Source: Baffinella frigidus
Taxonomy: Eukaryota; Cryptophyceae; Cryptomonadales; Baffinellaceae
DNA length: 10,056 nucleotides
NCBI GenBank assembly: GCA_026770585.1
Contig: MU647714.1
Location: 54,964-65,019 of the forward strand
Direction of reading: 5' to 3'
The translations under genes and the position numbers were made by a program. Below are positions 1 through 7,945 of this stretch, in pieces. The first letter of the stretch is position 1. Every line of letters starts with the position of its first letter. The notes under the pieces were generated by a model that searched no databases, had not been told where the DNA came from, and saw only the letters and a list, made by a program, of their open reading frames with translations.

Positions 1-68
<68 letters not shown>

Positions 69-117
69 CGCGCGCAAGAGAGAGAGTGAGAGAGAGAGTG
101 TGAGAGAGAGAGAGTCA
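1..117. repeat. (AG)n microsatellite at window start
   Basis: Nearly pure AG dinucleotide repeat for the first ~63 bases. It then decays into purine-rich sequence with CG- and GT-containing interruptions. It is cut by the left edge of the window, so its true length is unknown. A similar tract recurs at 1315-1552, and the complementary TC form at 5774-5860. Confidence 0.95.
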
Positions 118-188
118 GATAAGGTAGAGCGCTTTCGAGGCGACCTTCTGCACATGGCATCTGGTCTTCCTCTCCATGCCAAAAAAGG

Positions 189-455
189 TTCCGGAATTCT
201 TCTGGCTAGGGTACTAGAGCGTTTGCGGTAATTGTTGTCCGTTTTGGAAGTACGGTTTTCCGGTTTTCCGGTTTTGAAAAGGGACTTATAGGACGTGACA
301 AGGATTTTAATTAGTACCAAGAGGGGCGCAATTCTGGTACTATTTAAAATCCTTGTCACGTCCTAAAAGTCCCTTTCAAAACCGGAAAAACGGAACAACA
401 ATTACCGCAAACGCTCTACGGTGGTCCTTGATGCCAGAAGAATTTAATACCGGAA
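189..455. mobile_element. 267-bp foldback (MITE-like) inverted-repeat element
   Basis: The two halves are imperfect inverted copies. The outer ends are TTCCGG (189-194) and CCGGAA (450-455). The strongest part pairs 268-318 with 336-385 (about 50 bp, few mismatches, including GGACGTGACAAGGATTTTAA), with a 17-base loop at 319-335. A second paired stretch is 217-245 with 390-416. The left arm carries two tandem TTTTCCGG units (about 256-271) that the right arm lacks. No transposase is present, so it would be non-autonomous if mobile. I see no clear target-site duplication. Confidence 0.8.
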
Positions 456-579
456 CAAGACAGAATCTGTCCCGCTATCTTAGGCTTCCGACGCCGAAGA
501 TAAGAGTGTATATGCTATCTTCGACATGCAATGATGCTGTCTTATGCTTTTTTATGAGGACAGATTCTGTGATGTTCCG
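451..579. mobile_element. 129-bp inverted-repeat element with 22-bp termini
   Basis: The terminal 22 bases at 451-472 (starting CGGAACAAGACAGAATC) match the reverse complement of 558-579 with two mismatches. An inner hairpin lies around 474-508, where TATCTTAGGC pairs with GCCGAAGATA. The left end overlaps the right end of the preceding foldback element by a few bases, so the two are abutting or nested. It has no coding capacity. Confidence 0.7.
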
Positions 580-786
580 AGATGAAATTGGGGCAGGAGT
601 GCACACGACGCCAGCAGCCCTCCCAACCGTGACGCATTTCGATGGGTGGGCCAACCCCCGGATTCCGCTTCGTGTTGGCGTCAGGGAGATGTTCAGGTCA
701 GGGAGTCAAGTCAACGTATCGCCGGATATCGAACACGCCCTGTTCCAAATCGGGGGGGGGGTGGAGATGCTTGGCAGGGGACCTAA

Positions 787-935
787 TCCGGGGACATGTT
801 TAATTTAAAAGAAAATGGATCCCTATTTATTCTTAGGTGTTAAGACGAAGATTAATTAGGGGCCTAAGTAAAATTAAATAGGGCCATCATCCGGTTTGAT
901 AGTCCAGTTTCTTTTGAATTAAACACGTCCCCGGA
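787..935. mobile_element. 149-bp inverted-repeat element with 28-bp termini
   Basis: 787-814 (TCCGGGGACATGTTTAATTT and onward) matches the reverse complement of 908-935 with two mismatches. Weaker inner pairing continues: CCCTATTTA and CTTAGG on the left against CCTAAG and TAAATAGGG on the right. The interior is AT-rich compared with the flanks. This is the size and form of a MITE, and there is no transposase. It is the third such element within 750 bp. Confidence 0.75.
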
Positions 936-1314
936 TGAGACCGCCAGCCCTCACAGGGCGCAAAAATCGCCTCTTTGGGGAACTCGTCCCAGGTTCTGGT
1001 AGATCATTAAAACATTGTATGCGGATTATCACGTCCTGCGCTGACACATTAAACGGGTGGCGAACAAGAGTTTACCACACCCTTCTGTTGAGCCGTTACC
1101 AGGATAATGGCCGTTTGGGTCTGAGAAACAGGTCTTGTCCAGCTTTGTACTGGCGGCGGACCACATGTAGCGGCTAAATGTTTTACAAGCGACGTTTGCA
1201 GCTCGCCGGATTCCGGCGCGGTTAGCCGAGAATCTGGGATCCGGAAAAATATGAGTTGGGCTTTATGTGAGGGCTGGTGGGAGGGCGTGAGGCGGTGCCG
1301 TGCTTCTTGCCAGA
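936..1314. other. Unassigned intergenic stretch
   Basis: No gene recognised. The longest plus-strand frame (80 codons from 935) has no domain-like composition and starts inside the foldback element. Only small palindromes are visible, for example GCCGGATTCCGGC near 1208-1220. The bases from 1263 on could be the C-terminal end of the minus-strand plastid-type gene, if that frame reads through the neighbouring microsatellite. Confidence 0.5.
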
Positions 1315-1345
1315 GAGAGAGAGCGCGCGCGCACGCTCGCGAGAG

Positions 1346-1398
<53 letters not shown>

Positions 1399-1401
1399 TA
1401 G

Positions 1402-1456
<55 letters not shown>

Positions 1457-2609
1457 TAGAGAGGGGAAAAAATTGAGAGAGAGAGAGAGAGAGATAGAGA
1501 GAGCGTGTGAGAGAGTGCGCGCGCGAGCGAGAGAGAGAGAGAGCGAGAGAGGCAGATTCGGGGGCGGTAGCGACCTTTTTCTGGATCATTTTGATGACGG
1601 TCAAGCCGCCAATGACGGCAGCCCAGAAGGGAGCCTGCCCCGCCCCCTTGCTGTCGAGCGCGAGCCCCCCAAATGACTTCTGCTCGATCCAGCACACGCC
1701 GTGTCAAATGCCGATTCGGCTGCCGCTTGCCACCGTCGACTCGCGCGGATCATGAGAGGTGGGAGCATCAACCCCGCAGAGCGCCGCCAGTGGAGGTGAC
1801 CAAAGAGAGGAGAGGAGGAGGAGGGGCATCTGCGCCCGGGAGAACCAACGCGCGCCCCGCGGAGAGCTGCCACGTGCCAACGTCTCGCCGAGAGCCTAGC
1901 TCGCTCGCAACAGCGTCTAGCTCGTCGGAGAGGGCACGCGCGTGGTTCTGGGGGGGGGGGCACGCTGGGGGGAGGAGGCTGGGGCGGGGAGCACCTGGGC
2001 GGGTGCCAGCTCCTCCTCGGACGCGATGGTCTTAGCCACGACGATGCGGTCGTGCCCCCACGCCTTCGCAGGCACCTGCATGCCGCCAGGGGTGCCTGAG
2101 TCTCTGCGAATCGTGGAGACGCGACCGCTCATGCCAGGGTCGCTCTGCGAAGCGGCTTCGTGCAAGTGCTGGAGCTTGAAATCGTTCCATCTTGTCCGTG
2201 TGAGGCGTGGAGTTTCACAGGACCTCGGGTCATGCAGGCGGTAGAGACGTGTGGATGACCACCGAGCAGACGCATTCACGGATCAGCTGAAACCACAGCC
2301 CAGCTGTTTTTGAACAGCCCGTCCAGCCTAACCCCAACCGCAAAGGAGACCAACCATCGAGAAAGGGGGGTTGGCTTGCAGAGGGGGCACATGCAAACGC
2401 ACCGAGATTCCAATCTTGTCTTCCCATGAGAGTTTCATTGAGACCGACTCGCGGAGGGGAGGTGTCCCCACGCGTCCGATCCTCGAGGAAATCAGCGGGG
2501 AGGTTGCGAGGGAGAGGCGGCTCAGAGAAGCGGGGGGGGCAAAGGCACTGGAGAGAAGGGGGAAGAACGCCAGCACCACCAGAACGGCGGCATGGCATCC
2601 GGCCGCCAT
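1263..2609 (-). CDS. Probable plastid-targeted membrane protein, multi-exon, function unknown
   Basis: The start at 2609 begins a protein with a hydrophobic signal peptide (residues 7-21). The cleavage context is SSA|FAPP, with Phe23 at +1, followed by a Ser/Arg-rich stretch to about residue 57. This is the bipartite plastid presequence pattern. Proposed exons:
- Exon 1: 2609-2403 (69 codons, donor GTGCGT).
- Exon 2: ends at 2280 (donor GTGAAT); contains the stretch RLDGLFKNSWAVVSADP.
- Exon 3: 2190-1995; contains WNDFKLQHLHEAAS and GGMQVPAKAWGHDRIVV; donor CAG|GTGCTC.
- Exon 4: from 1947 after a C-rich acceptor; a helical, charged stretch.
- Exon 5: from 1679; contains the membrane segment FWAAVIGGLTVIKMI followed by QKK.
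Phases of exons 2-3, 3-4 and 4-5 are compatible. The exon 1/2 junction is unresolved: either a 28-nt intron, or one base wrong in the C run at 2365-2370. The donor of exon 4 is also uncertain. The frame has no stop before 1263, so the tail would be Ser-Leu encoded by the microsatellite; the true end may be nearer 1560. I do not recognise the family. Targeting is well supported, the exon model only partly. Confidence 0.5.
1315..1552. repeat. (AG)n / (GATA)n compound microsatellite
   Basis: Compound purine-rich simple repeat: AG runs, a (GATA)n block near 1397-1420, and CG-containing interruptions (GCGCGCGC, CGAGCGAG). On the minus strand it is CT-rich and free of stops in one frame, which reads Ser-Leu repeats. 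That frame is continuous with the last exon of the minus-strand gene upstream. Confidence 0.95.
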
Positions 2610-2725
2610 TCGTGGCGAGCGGATGCGTCAACTTTGGTGAGTGAAGTTGCGACCAAATTGGTACCAGGAATAAAGGACCTATTTACGATTTTCTGGCTTT
2701 CTGCCCCCCCCTACGTCCCTACGTA

Positions 2726-2981
2726 TTGCATACCGTACGACTCGTAGGGTCCTTGGTCTTATCGCTCAAGAAATCCCTTCGAAGTCCGCTGTGTGGTGTG
2801 CACTGGGGGGCCTGAATGTGATCCGAAATGACTTTTCTGCAGATAAGTTCCGGTGTCCGCCTATGTTGGGATCTCGAAGACCCTAAAGGATCTAAAGGAC
2901 CGTCCTACCCACACAGCGGACCTCGAAGGGATTTCGAAAAAACCCTAAGCGACAAGACCTACGACCCTACGGTAGGCAATT
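2726..2981. mobile_element. 256-bp foldback element
   Basis: The left arm (about 2726-2796: ATTGC, TACCGTA, GTAGGGTC, TCTT, TCGCT, AAATCCCTTCGA, GTCCGCTGTGTGG) pairs with the reverse complement of 2909-2981, with mismatches and small indels. The interior (2797-2908) contains a segment repeated near 5538. No coding sequence is convincing in it. It fits a non-autonomous transposon with long imperfect terminal inverted repeats. Confidence 0.7.
2816..2905 (+). repeat. Dispersed repeat, copy A
   Basis: Starts ATGTGATCCGAAA and contains GTCCGCCTATGTTGGGA, CTCGAAGA and two AAAGGA units. It is matched by 5538-5634 in the same orientation, and in part by 5730-5776. It forms the central part of the foldback element at 2726-2981. 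Confidence 0.75.
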
Positions 2982-3189
2982 CGAGGCAAGCGGAAGGCGT
3001 GTTGACCCTCCACACGAACGAACCGAGGCGATTGAGCACCACCCCGCGCCTGCACTCCATCAAAAAGCGCCGGCCTCAAGACGCTCAGTGCAGGTACCCC
3101 CCTCTGCCCGCGAAAGTCAAAACTCCCTGCCTGGTAGAAGCCGTCCAATGATGGTGTGAAGGCTGGAGCACAGCCGCAACGTGCTCATC
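2982..3189. other. Unassigned spacer
   Basis: Unique-looking, moderately GC-rich sequence between the foldback element and the telomere-like array. Short open frames on both strands have no recognisable motif. I see no gene in it. Confidence 0.4.
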
Positions 3190-3261
3190 TAAACCCTGAA
3201 TCCTCAACCCTCAACCTCCAACTCTTAACCCTTAAACCTTAACCTCATCGGGGGAAATCTT

Positions 3262-3367
3262 TTAATTAAATGAAACTGGGCAACAAAATTTGATATACAA
3301 ATACTGTGCTTTTACTAGTATGAGCCTTCTGTGAAGTAAATTTTGTTGCCCGTTTTCATTCAATTAA
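3262..3367. mobile_element. 106-bp element with 30-bp inverted termini inside the telomere-like array
   Basis: 3262-3291 (TTAATTAAATGAAACTGGGC and onward to AAAATTT) matches the reverse complement of 3338-3367, with three mismatches. It sits between CCCTAAA-type units on both sides. The ends are TTAA-rich, so any TTAA target duplication would be hidden. A diverged right-hand half recurs near 4140-4170. Confidence 0.7.
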
Positions 3368-3435
3368 ATAAAACTTCAAACCCCAAACTTTGAACCTTAT
3401 ACCCTACACCGTATACCCTCAACCATAAATCATAT
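3318..3435 (+). repeat. Duplicated module, copy 1
   Basis: Runs from GTATGAGCCTTCTGTGAAGT through GTTGCCC and AATTAAAT, then AAACTTCAA, CCCTACACCGTATACCCTC and AACCATAAAT to ATACTCT. The same order of blocks occurs at 4117-4236, so this is a segmental duplication within the array. It includes the right arm of the 106-bp element. Confidence 0.75.
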
Positions 3436-4029
3436 ACTCTAACCTGTACCCTAAACCCAGAATCCTAAACATTAAACCCTAAACACTAAACCCTAAACCC
3501 TAAACCCTAAACCCTAAACACTAAACCCTAAAACGTATACCCTGAACTCTCAACCTTTAACCCCAGTCACTAGAAAATTGACACTTAGCAGCAAAGCTTA
3601 AATCTCAAAACCTAAAACCTTAACCCTGAACAGTGAAACCTGAGTCCTAAATTCTACACCATTACCTGGGGGAAAAACACTAGACCATGAGCCCTGAACC
3701 TTAAAACCTAAACCCAGAACCATAAAACCTGAACCTTGACCCCTGAACCCTAAAACCTGAAAATTAAACCTCAACCCTCAATGAACCCTAAACCCTAAAC
3801 CCTAAACCCTGAACCATCAGGTCTACACCCTAAACCCTAAACCCCAGCCACTAAATCCAAAACCCTGAACCCTAAACTTTAAACCCTAAACCCTAAACCC
3901 TAAACCCTAAACCCTAAACCCTAAACCCTAAACCCTAAACCCTAAACTCTAAACTCTAAACCCCAAATCCTGAACTCTAAACCCTCAACCCTCAACCCGA
4001 AACTTTAACCCTAAACCCCGAACCCTCGA

Positions 4030-4066
4030 CAGTGAAACGAGATGCAATAGCGTTTATTACGTATCG
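4030..4066 (+). repeat. CAGTGAAA ... CGTTTATTACG module, copy 1
   Basis: Directly follows a CCCTCGA unit of the array and reads CAGTGAAA, then an AGCGTTTATTACG block and ATCG. A matching module at 5184-5217 also directly follows a CCCTCAA unit, at the right edge of the array. This suggests the two array blocks share a common boundary unit. Confidence 0.65.
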
Positions 4067-4140
4067 TATGAGCCTCCTGTGAAGTAAACAGTATGAGCCT
4101 TTTGTGAAATGGATAAGTGTGAGCCTTTTGTGTGATAAAT
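4066..4140 (+). repeat. Three tandem ~25-bp repeats (GTATGAGCC...)
   Basis: Three consecutive diverged copies start at 4066, 4091 and 4117. Each has the form GT(A/G)TGAGCCTYYTGTG followed by an A-rich tail. The same unit occurs once at 3318-3341 in the earlier copy of the module. The expansion from one to three copies separates the two duplicated modules. Confidence 0.75.
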
Positions 4141-4236
4141 TGCGTTGCCCATTTTGATTTAATCAAATGAAACTTCAACCCCCAAACTCTGAACCGTATA
4201 CCCTACACCGTATACCCTCAACCATAAATTCCATAC
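4117..4236 (+). repeat. Duplicated module, copy 2
   Basis: Collinear with 3318-3435: GAGCCTTTTGTG, then GTTGCCCATTTTGATTTAAT, AAACTTCAACCCCCAAACT, CCCTACACCGTATACCCTC and AACCATAAAT. Divergence is modest, and the CCGTATACCCT portion is nearly identical. Confidence 0.75.
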
Positions 4237-4345
4237 TCTTTGGAGTAAATTCTATTCTCTTTAGAGTGAATGATTCCCAAACTGTATACTCTTCAGAATT
4301 TCTAAATTCTATACTCCATTAATTATGTACTCTTTAGAGTAGTTT
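4236..4345. repeat. AT-rich block with repeated ACTCTTTRGAGT palindromes
   Basis: Interrupts the CCCTAAA array. It holds short palindromic units ACTCTTTGGAGT, CTCTTTAGAGTG and ACTCTTTAGAGT, plus ATACTC variants. No coding sequence. The units may have grown by local duplication of the ATACTCT end of the adjoining module. Confidence 0.6.
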
Positions 4346-5183
4346 AAAAACCTGAATCCTAAACCCTGAACCCTAAACCCTGAACCCACCACCCTAAACC
4401 CTGACCTCAGCCCTAAACCCTAAACCCTAAACCATAAACCATAAACCTTAAATCCTAAACCCTCAAATCTAAACCTTCAACCCCAGCCAATAAACACTTG
4501 ACACTCAACACCAAACCCTACACCCTGATAACCAAAGCCTGGACCATACAACCTAAAATCTAAACCCTGGACCTTACAACCTAAGCCCTAAATCCTACAC
4601 CCGAAACCCTAGGGGGGAACACTAAACCATGAGCCCTGAAATCTGAACCCTAAACCCTAAAGCCTGATCCCTGAACCCTAGACCTTAAACTCTACACCCT
4701 AAACCCTAAACCCTAAACCCTAAACCCAAAACCCTAAACCCTAAACCCTAAATTCTCAATCTTAAAACTCTAAATCCTGGACTCTATAAACCCGAAACCC
4801 CGCCACTCAACACTTGACACCTAACAGTAACCCCTAAACCCTGATACTAAAGCCTAAAGCCTGAAACCTGAACCCTAAACCCTGAACCCTCATACCTAAA
4901 ACTTAAACCATACACCCTCCATGAACCTGAAAACCTCATGTCTACACCCTAAACCCCAAAACCCAAACCCGAAACCGTAAAACCTAAACTCTGAACCCTG
5001 AACCCTGAACCCTAAACCCTAAAACTTGAACTTTATATCCTAAACCCTGAACCCTGGACCCTAACCCCTGAAACCCAAACCCGAAACCACAAACCCCAAA
5101 CCCTGAACCCTAAACCTTAAACCCTAAACCCTAAACACTAAACCCTAAACCCCAAACTTTGAAGCTTAAACCCCAAACCCTCA

Positions 5184-5278
5184 ACAGTGAAAAATACAAC
5201 AGCGTTTATTACGGATCGAAATCGACAGCATTTTATCACAGATCGAAATCTATAGTGTTGATTACGGATCAAAATTGC
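5184..5278 (+). repeat. Boundary module plus three tandem ~27-bp repeats
   Basis: Begins with the CAGTGAAA module seen at 4030-4066. Three diverged units then run from about 5198, 5225 and 5252, each of the form ACAGCRTTTATYACRGATCGAAATC. The last unit reads GTTGATTACGGATCAAAATT. The run ends the telomere-like region. The short open frames crossing it simply repeat the unit and are not treated as genes. Confidence 0.7.
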
Positions 5279-5537
5279 CACCATGTATTCCCTTTCTCGA
5301 AACCTCCTGAGAAAAGGCTCGATGTAGGCCCGCCTCGGGACAGATTGCCCCCCCCCCCCCAAAAAAAGGCGGGGGGGGCAGAAACACTCTTCGCGCAGAA
5401 CTCGAGAACTTGCTGAGAGGACATTCGGAACAAGGAGGTTTGCGGACGAAATAGTTTACGTCAATAGTGAACGGGGTCTTTAAGGTGAGAGACGTCGCTC
5501 CCCCGGCGCGGCTCGGATGAAGAGGGGCGCCCACCTG
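5279..5537. other. Unassigned spacer
   Basis: No gene supported. The open frames on both strands are interrupted by, or pass through, the poly-C/poly-G tract and the tandem repeats, and show no family motif. Confidence 0.4.
5348..5378. repeat. Poly-C / poly-A / poly-G tract
   Basis: Thirteen C, seven A, GGC, then eight G: a homopolymer hairpin-forming tract. Similar G or C runs occur near 751, 1951, 2536, 8701 and 8741. The tract length is prone to sequencing error. Confidence 0.8.
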
Positions 5538-5634
5538 ATGTGATCCGAAAGGAATCATGGCCTTTTTACGGAACAACTGCCTGTGTCCGCCTATGTTGGG
5601 AGCTCGAAGAACCTGAAGGACCCAAAGGACCTAC
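5538..5634 (+). repeat. Dispersed repeat, copy B
   Basis: Shares with 2816-2905 the start ATGTGATCCGAAA, the core GTCCGCCTATGTTGGGA, the CTCGAAGA block and the (AAGGACC)-type end. Both copies are open in the same frame (RLCWELEEPEGPKGP here, RLCWDLEDPKGSKGP in copy A). Several differences change the residue, so there is no strong sign of protein constraint. Unlike copy A, no long inverted arms flank it. Confidence 0.7.
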
Positions 5635-5729
5635 ATGGAACGTAGGCCAGGAGATGGAGAAGACCATGGACTGTCAAAGATCCTTATGTTTTGCCAATTA
5701 CCTAGTTTGCCCTCTATGCGAGGAAGTAT

Positions 5730-5776
5730 GGTCTTTCTGCGGGATAGGTTCCCTTGTCCGCCTATGTTGAGAGCTC
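5730..5776 (+). repeat. Dispersed repeat, short copy C
   Basis: Contains TCTTTCTGC, GATAGGTTCC and GTCCGCCTATGTTGAGAGCTC, matching about 2832-2878 of copy A. It runs straight into the (TC)n microsatellite, which may have grown from its pyrimidine end. Confidence 0.65.
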
Positions 5777-5778
5777 TT

Positions 5779-5826
<48 letters not shown>

Positions 5827-5893
5827 ACACACACACACACACACTCTCTCTCTCTCTCTATATGTATGTATTTATCTATATATGCGATGCATT
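5774..5893. repeat. (TC)n-(CA)n-(TC)n-(TATG)n microsatellite
   Basis: Compound simple repeat: TC run to about 5822, CA run 5826-5842, TC again to about 5860, then TATG/TATC units. Open frames through it on both strands are products of the repeat. Confidence 0.95.
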
Positions 5894-6484
5894 AGAGAGG
5901 TGTCGTTGTAGCCCCCCGCGAACCAGCACTGCATGTACATGCACATATCCCTCAAGCGGCGAGCGGGTCGTTCATGACCCACGAAGGGTCCTAGGCAACT
6001 ACGTGTTGGCCTAGGTACTAGCTTACGAGCCTAGTCGCCACCTAAGGGATACACGGAAGGTGACGGGTCTCATGGGAACTCACAAATACCGCCTTCCATC
6101 TTGGCTCAAGCTGCGGACGAGCACCCTCGAGTTGGACCACAAAGTTTTGCCAGCAGATGTTGACTTAAGAGAGTCCATCCGCAGGAAGGAGAGAAGAGGT
6201 CCTTCATGGATACTTCATTCATTGATGCCCATTACACAGATCTCAAAAGGGAACACGTGATCGCACGGACTGTGGAAAGAGCAAAATCCCAGCGAGAACC
6301 AAAGGCCTACGGCACACCACAAGCTAAAACTACACCTGCGGACCAGCCTGCCAGCCAGCCCGCGTGCGTACACCACTCATCACACCAAACTATCTCTCCT
6401 CCCGCCCCCCTACCCCCCAACCTAGAACCCCAAGGGACCCTGTAGCCGTCCTCTGAGTTGGGCCATCCCAGCTAGCAGTGCCTG
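5894..6484. other. Gene-poor stretch downstream of the MYND gene
   Basis: About 590 bases without a supportable gene. Short plus-strand frames (6060-6260, 6206-6445) have no domain or codon pattern that persuades me. Visible details are three CCTAG-centred words near 5990-6035 and a pyrimidine-rich patch around 6390-6420. Part of the right side is probably the 3' untranslated region of the minus-strand gene that ends at 6485. Confidence 0.4.
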
Positions 6485-7724
6485 TCACCTGCGCAGTTTG
6501 GCCAGTTGGACTGCCACCGACTCGATCAGCCCCTTGTCCCCAACTACCGGATCGAGAATTTTGAGGTGCGAGGTCGCTGCCTCCAGCACTTGTTCACAGA
6601 CAACAGCCATGTTCTGCACAGCTTCCCCGTTCTCGTGCACAAGGTCGAGCAGCGCGCGCACCTTCCTCTCGGCCTCGTCAGGCCTCCCGCGCGCCTGGAA
6701 AGAGCGCAAGGTTCATCAAGTGCGTGTGTCTTCTCTCGGGCGCGGTGGAGCCTATCACATAATGCCGCTGTTCGTTGCTACAAGCAAGGGCCGATCAGTG
6801 TGGAGGGGGTTCCAAACACGGGGTGCAGATGCACAAGACCTCGTGAAGCCGCGCAAGGTAGTAGATGCTGCGCAACTCCGCGTTGAACGCATTCAACAGG
6901 CGTCCCGTCCTTTCCGCCTCCGCCCTGGCCGCCGCTCGATATCGCAGAACCAGCGTCTCGAGGTCGTCCGACCCGTTTGTCTCGAAGATCGCATCGATCA
7001 GGCTTGCGAGAACATCCAATTCCATAATCGGTCCGTTTCCCTCAACCAGCGGCACGCAAGCCAGCGCGTTCCGCAGCAGATCAGCCGCCTCCTGTGTCCG
7101 CCCCTTCTGGAGCGCCAGTCTCCCGAGCCATTTGCACGCCAGACACTCTACGGAGAAGAAGCCGTGCGCCGCGCCGATTTTGCGTGCCCTGTCGAAATAA
7201 TTATGTGCTTCCTTTTCGAAGTCGAGTACGAAGAGCTTATTCCCGAGGTCACACAACTCGTTGCCTTGGTCCCGGAAGCGCTGCATCTTTCCCAGAAGGT
7301 TGATGTGTCGTTCCCCCAGTCCAACGCATGAAAGTAAGTGGTCTGTGCTGCCCGTTGAGTGCCATCCCAGATGGTGAGCGTAGAGGAAGGCTTCAAGGAC
7401 CTTGACGCAGGTCGCATCAGGCTGTCCCACCATCAGCTCATCAATACGCCACTCCCACTTGAGCACCCCCCGCCAATCCTCAGCGTTGTGTGCCACTCTG
7501 ACTCTCTCACAGACTGCGCTCATGCAAAGCGGCGGCGCGCACGTCTTCTTGTGCGCCTTCCACGATGCGTTCTGGCACTCAGCCCCGCAGTAGGAGGCGT
7601 GCTTGCAGCGCGAGCAGAGCTTGAGACCAGCTCGTTGTTTGCCGCAGTGGGAGCATATGTCCTTGAGCGCGAGCGCATGGAGTGCCAGCGCTACGTCCAG
7701 AGCCCCGCGTTCGCTTGCCGCCAT
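6485..7724 (-). CDS. MYND zinc-finger protein with helical TPR-like body, two exons
   Basis: The MYND finger is complete: Cys24, Cys27, Cys37, Cys40, Cys46, Cys50, His58 and Cys62, with the usual spacing C-x2-C-x9-C-x2-C-x5-C-x3-C-x7-H-x3-C and the SYCGAECQ and SWKAHKK contacts. MYND domains bind two zincs and generally mediate protein-protein contacts. Residues from about 70 to the end are Ala/Leu-rich helical pairs, for example around EKEAHNYFDRARKIG and KGRTQEAADLLRNAL, which look like TPR repeats. Exon 1 (7724-6840, 295 codons) ends at a GT donor inside GAG|GTCTTG. Exon 2 (6694-6485) follows TTTCCAG and continues ARGRPDEAERKVRALL in phase 0, giving about 364 residues and a TGA at 6485. 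Without splicing the frame would stop at 6795 after a short Pro/Cys tail. The exact partner or pathway cannot be read from the sequence. The start is the first ATG after an in-frame TGA two codons upstream. Confidence 0.85.
6695..6839 (-). other. Intron of the MYND gene (145 nt)
   Basis: Donor GTCTTG after codon 295, acceptor TTTCCAG before GCG at 6694; phase 0 on both sides. Joining restores a continuous TPR-like helix (LARLHE to ARGRPDEAE). The donor is weak beyond the GT. Confidence 0.75.
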
Positions 7725-7827
7725 CGATCAGCCGCTTGTCGGTCGCGAGCACTTCTCGTGGATCGGAGAGTTGATGATGTACCCCAGAGCCAGCAGCACA
7801 ACCTCCGTGACGCGTTCAGGCAGCGGC
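7724..7827 (-). repeat. Inverted copy of the block upstream of the RBM22-like module
   Basis: Read on the minus strand, it matches plus-strand 8317-8436 at about 88% over 104 aligned bases, with one 16-base gap. It encodes PLPERVTEVVLLALG and INSPIHEK in the same register as the other copy. The gap then shifts the frame to a TGA at 7730-7728, six bases upstream of the MYND ATG and in its frame. Of the seven isolated single differences, six are third-position synonymous; a five-base cluster changes Thr-Arg to Tyr-Ile. It could be a decayed exon of a paralogue, or transcribed leader of the MYND gene. Confidence 0.85.
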
Positions 7828-7945
7828 TCACCAGGTCAAAAACAAAATCAAAATCGATGGAGCTGATTCGCGGTACGGATCGGGCCGTACGCCCTTGGAA
7901 CCGTTATTGCCTCAGGCAGGGCTGATGGGAAGCTGACGAGGCGAT

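Larger units (their letters stand above)
3190..5185 (+). repeat. Degenerate interstitial telomere-like array, (CCCTAAA)n
   Basis: About 2 kb made mostly of the heptamer CCCTAAA and its variants (CCCTGAA, CCCTCAA, CCTTAAA, CCCCAAA), all in the same orientation. The longest near-perfect runs are about 3884-3950 and 3476-3520. CCCTAAA is the C-strand of the TTTAGGG telomere repeat of plants, dinoflagellates and several algae. Unique sequence flanks both sides and the units are heavily diverged, so this is an old internal array and not a live chromosome end. Several non-telomeric modules are embedded and listed separately. No genes are seen inside. Confidence 0.9.

Noticed and set aside
353-808. 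151-codon plus-strand open frame
   Set aside because: It starts inside one foldback element, crosses a second and ends in a third. It has no recognisable motif and includes a G-run. Probably chance.
2230-2631. 133-codon minus-strand frame overlapping the plastid-type gene
   Set aside because: It is offset by one frame from the signal-peptide frame and gives no leader or domain. The overlapping frame with SSAFAPP and the later exons is better supported.
4066-4140. CRISPR-like repeats
   Set aside because: Copies are contiguous, without spacers of constant length, and the genome is clearly eukaryotic.
3190-5185. A true chromosome end
   Set aside because: Units are strongly diverged, the array is interrupted by unique modules, and unique or genic sequence lies on both sides.
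5635-6014. Short open frames through the (TC)n/(CA)n tract
   Set aside because: Translations are Ser-Leu, His-Thr or Arg-Glu repeats produced by the microsatellite.
5985-6060. Possible tRNA in the CCTAG-rich stretch
   Set aside because: I could not place an acceptor stem, anticodon arm and TTC-type loop together; only short repeated CCTAG words are present.
6498-7331. Long plus-strand open frame (277 codons) opposite the MYND gene
   Set aside because: It is the antisense shadow of a minus-strand gene with a complete zinc-finger motif, spliced body and GC-rich codons. It has no domain of its own.
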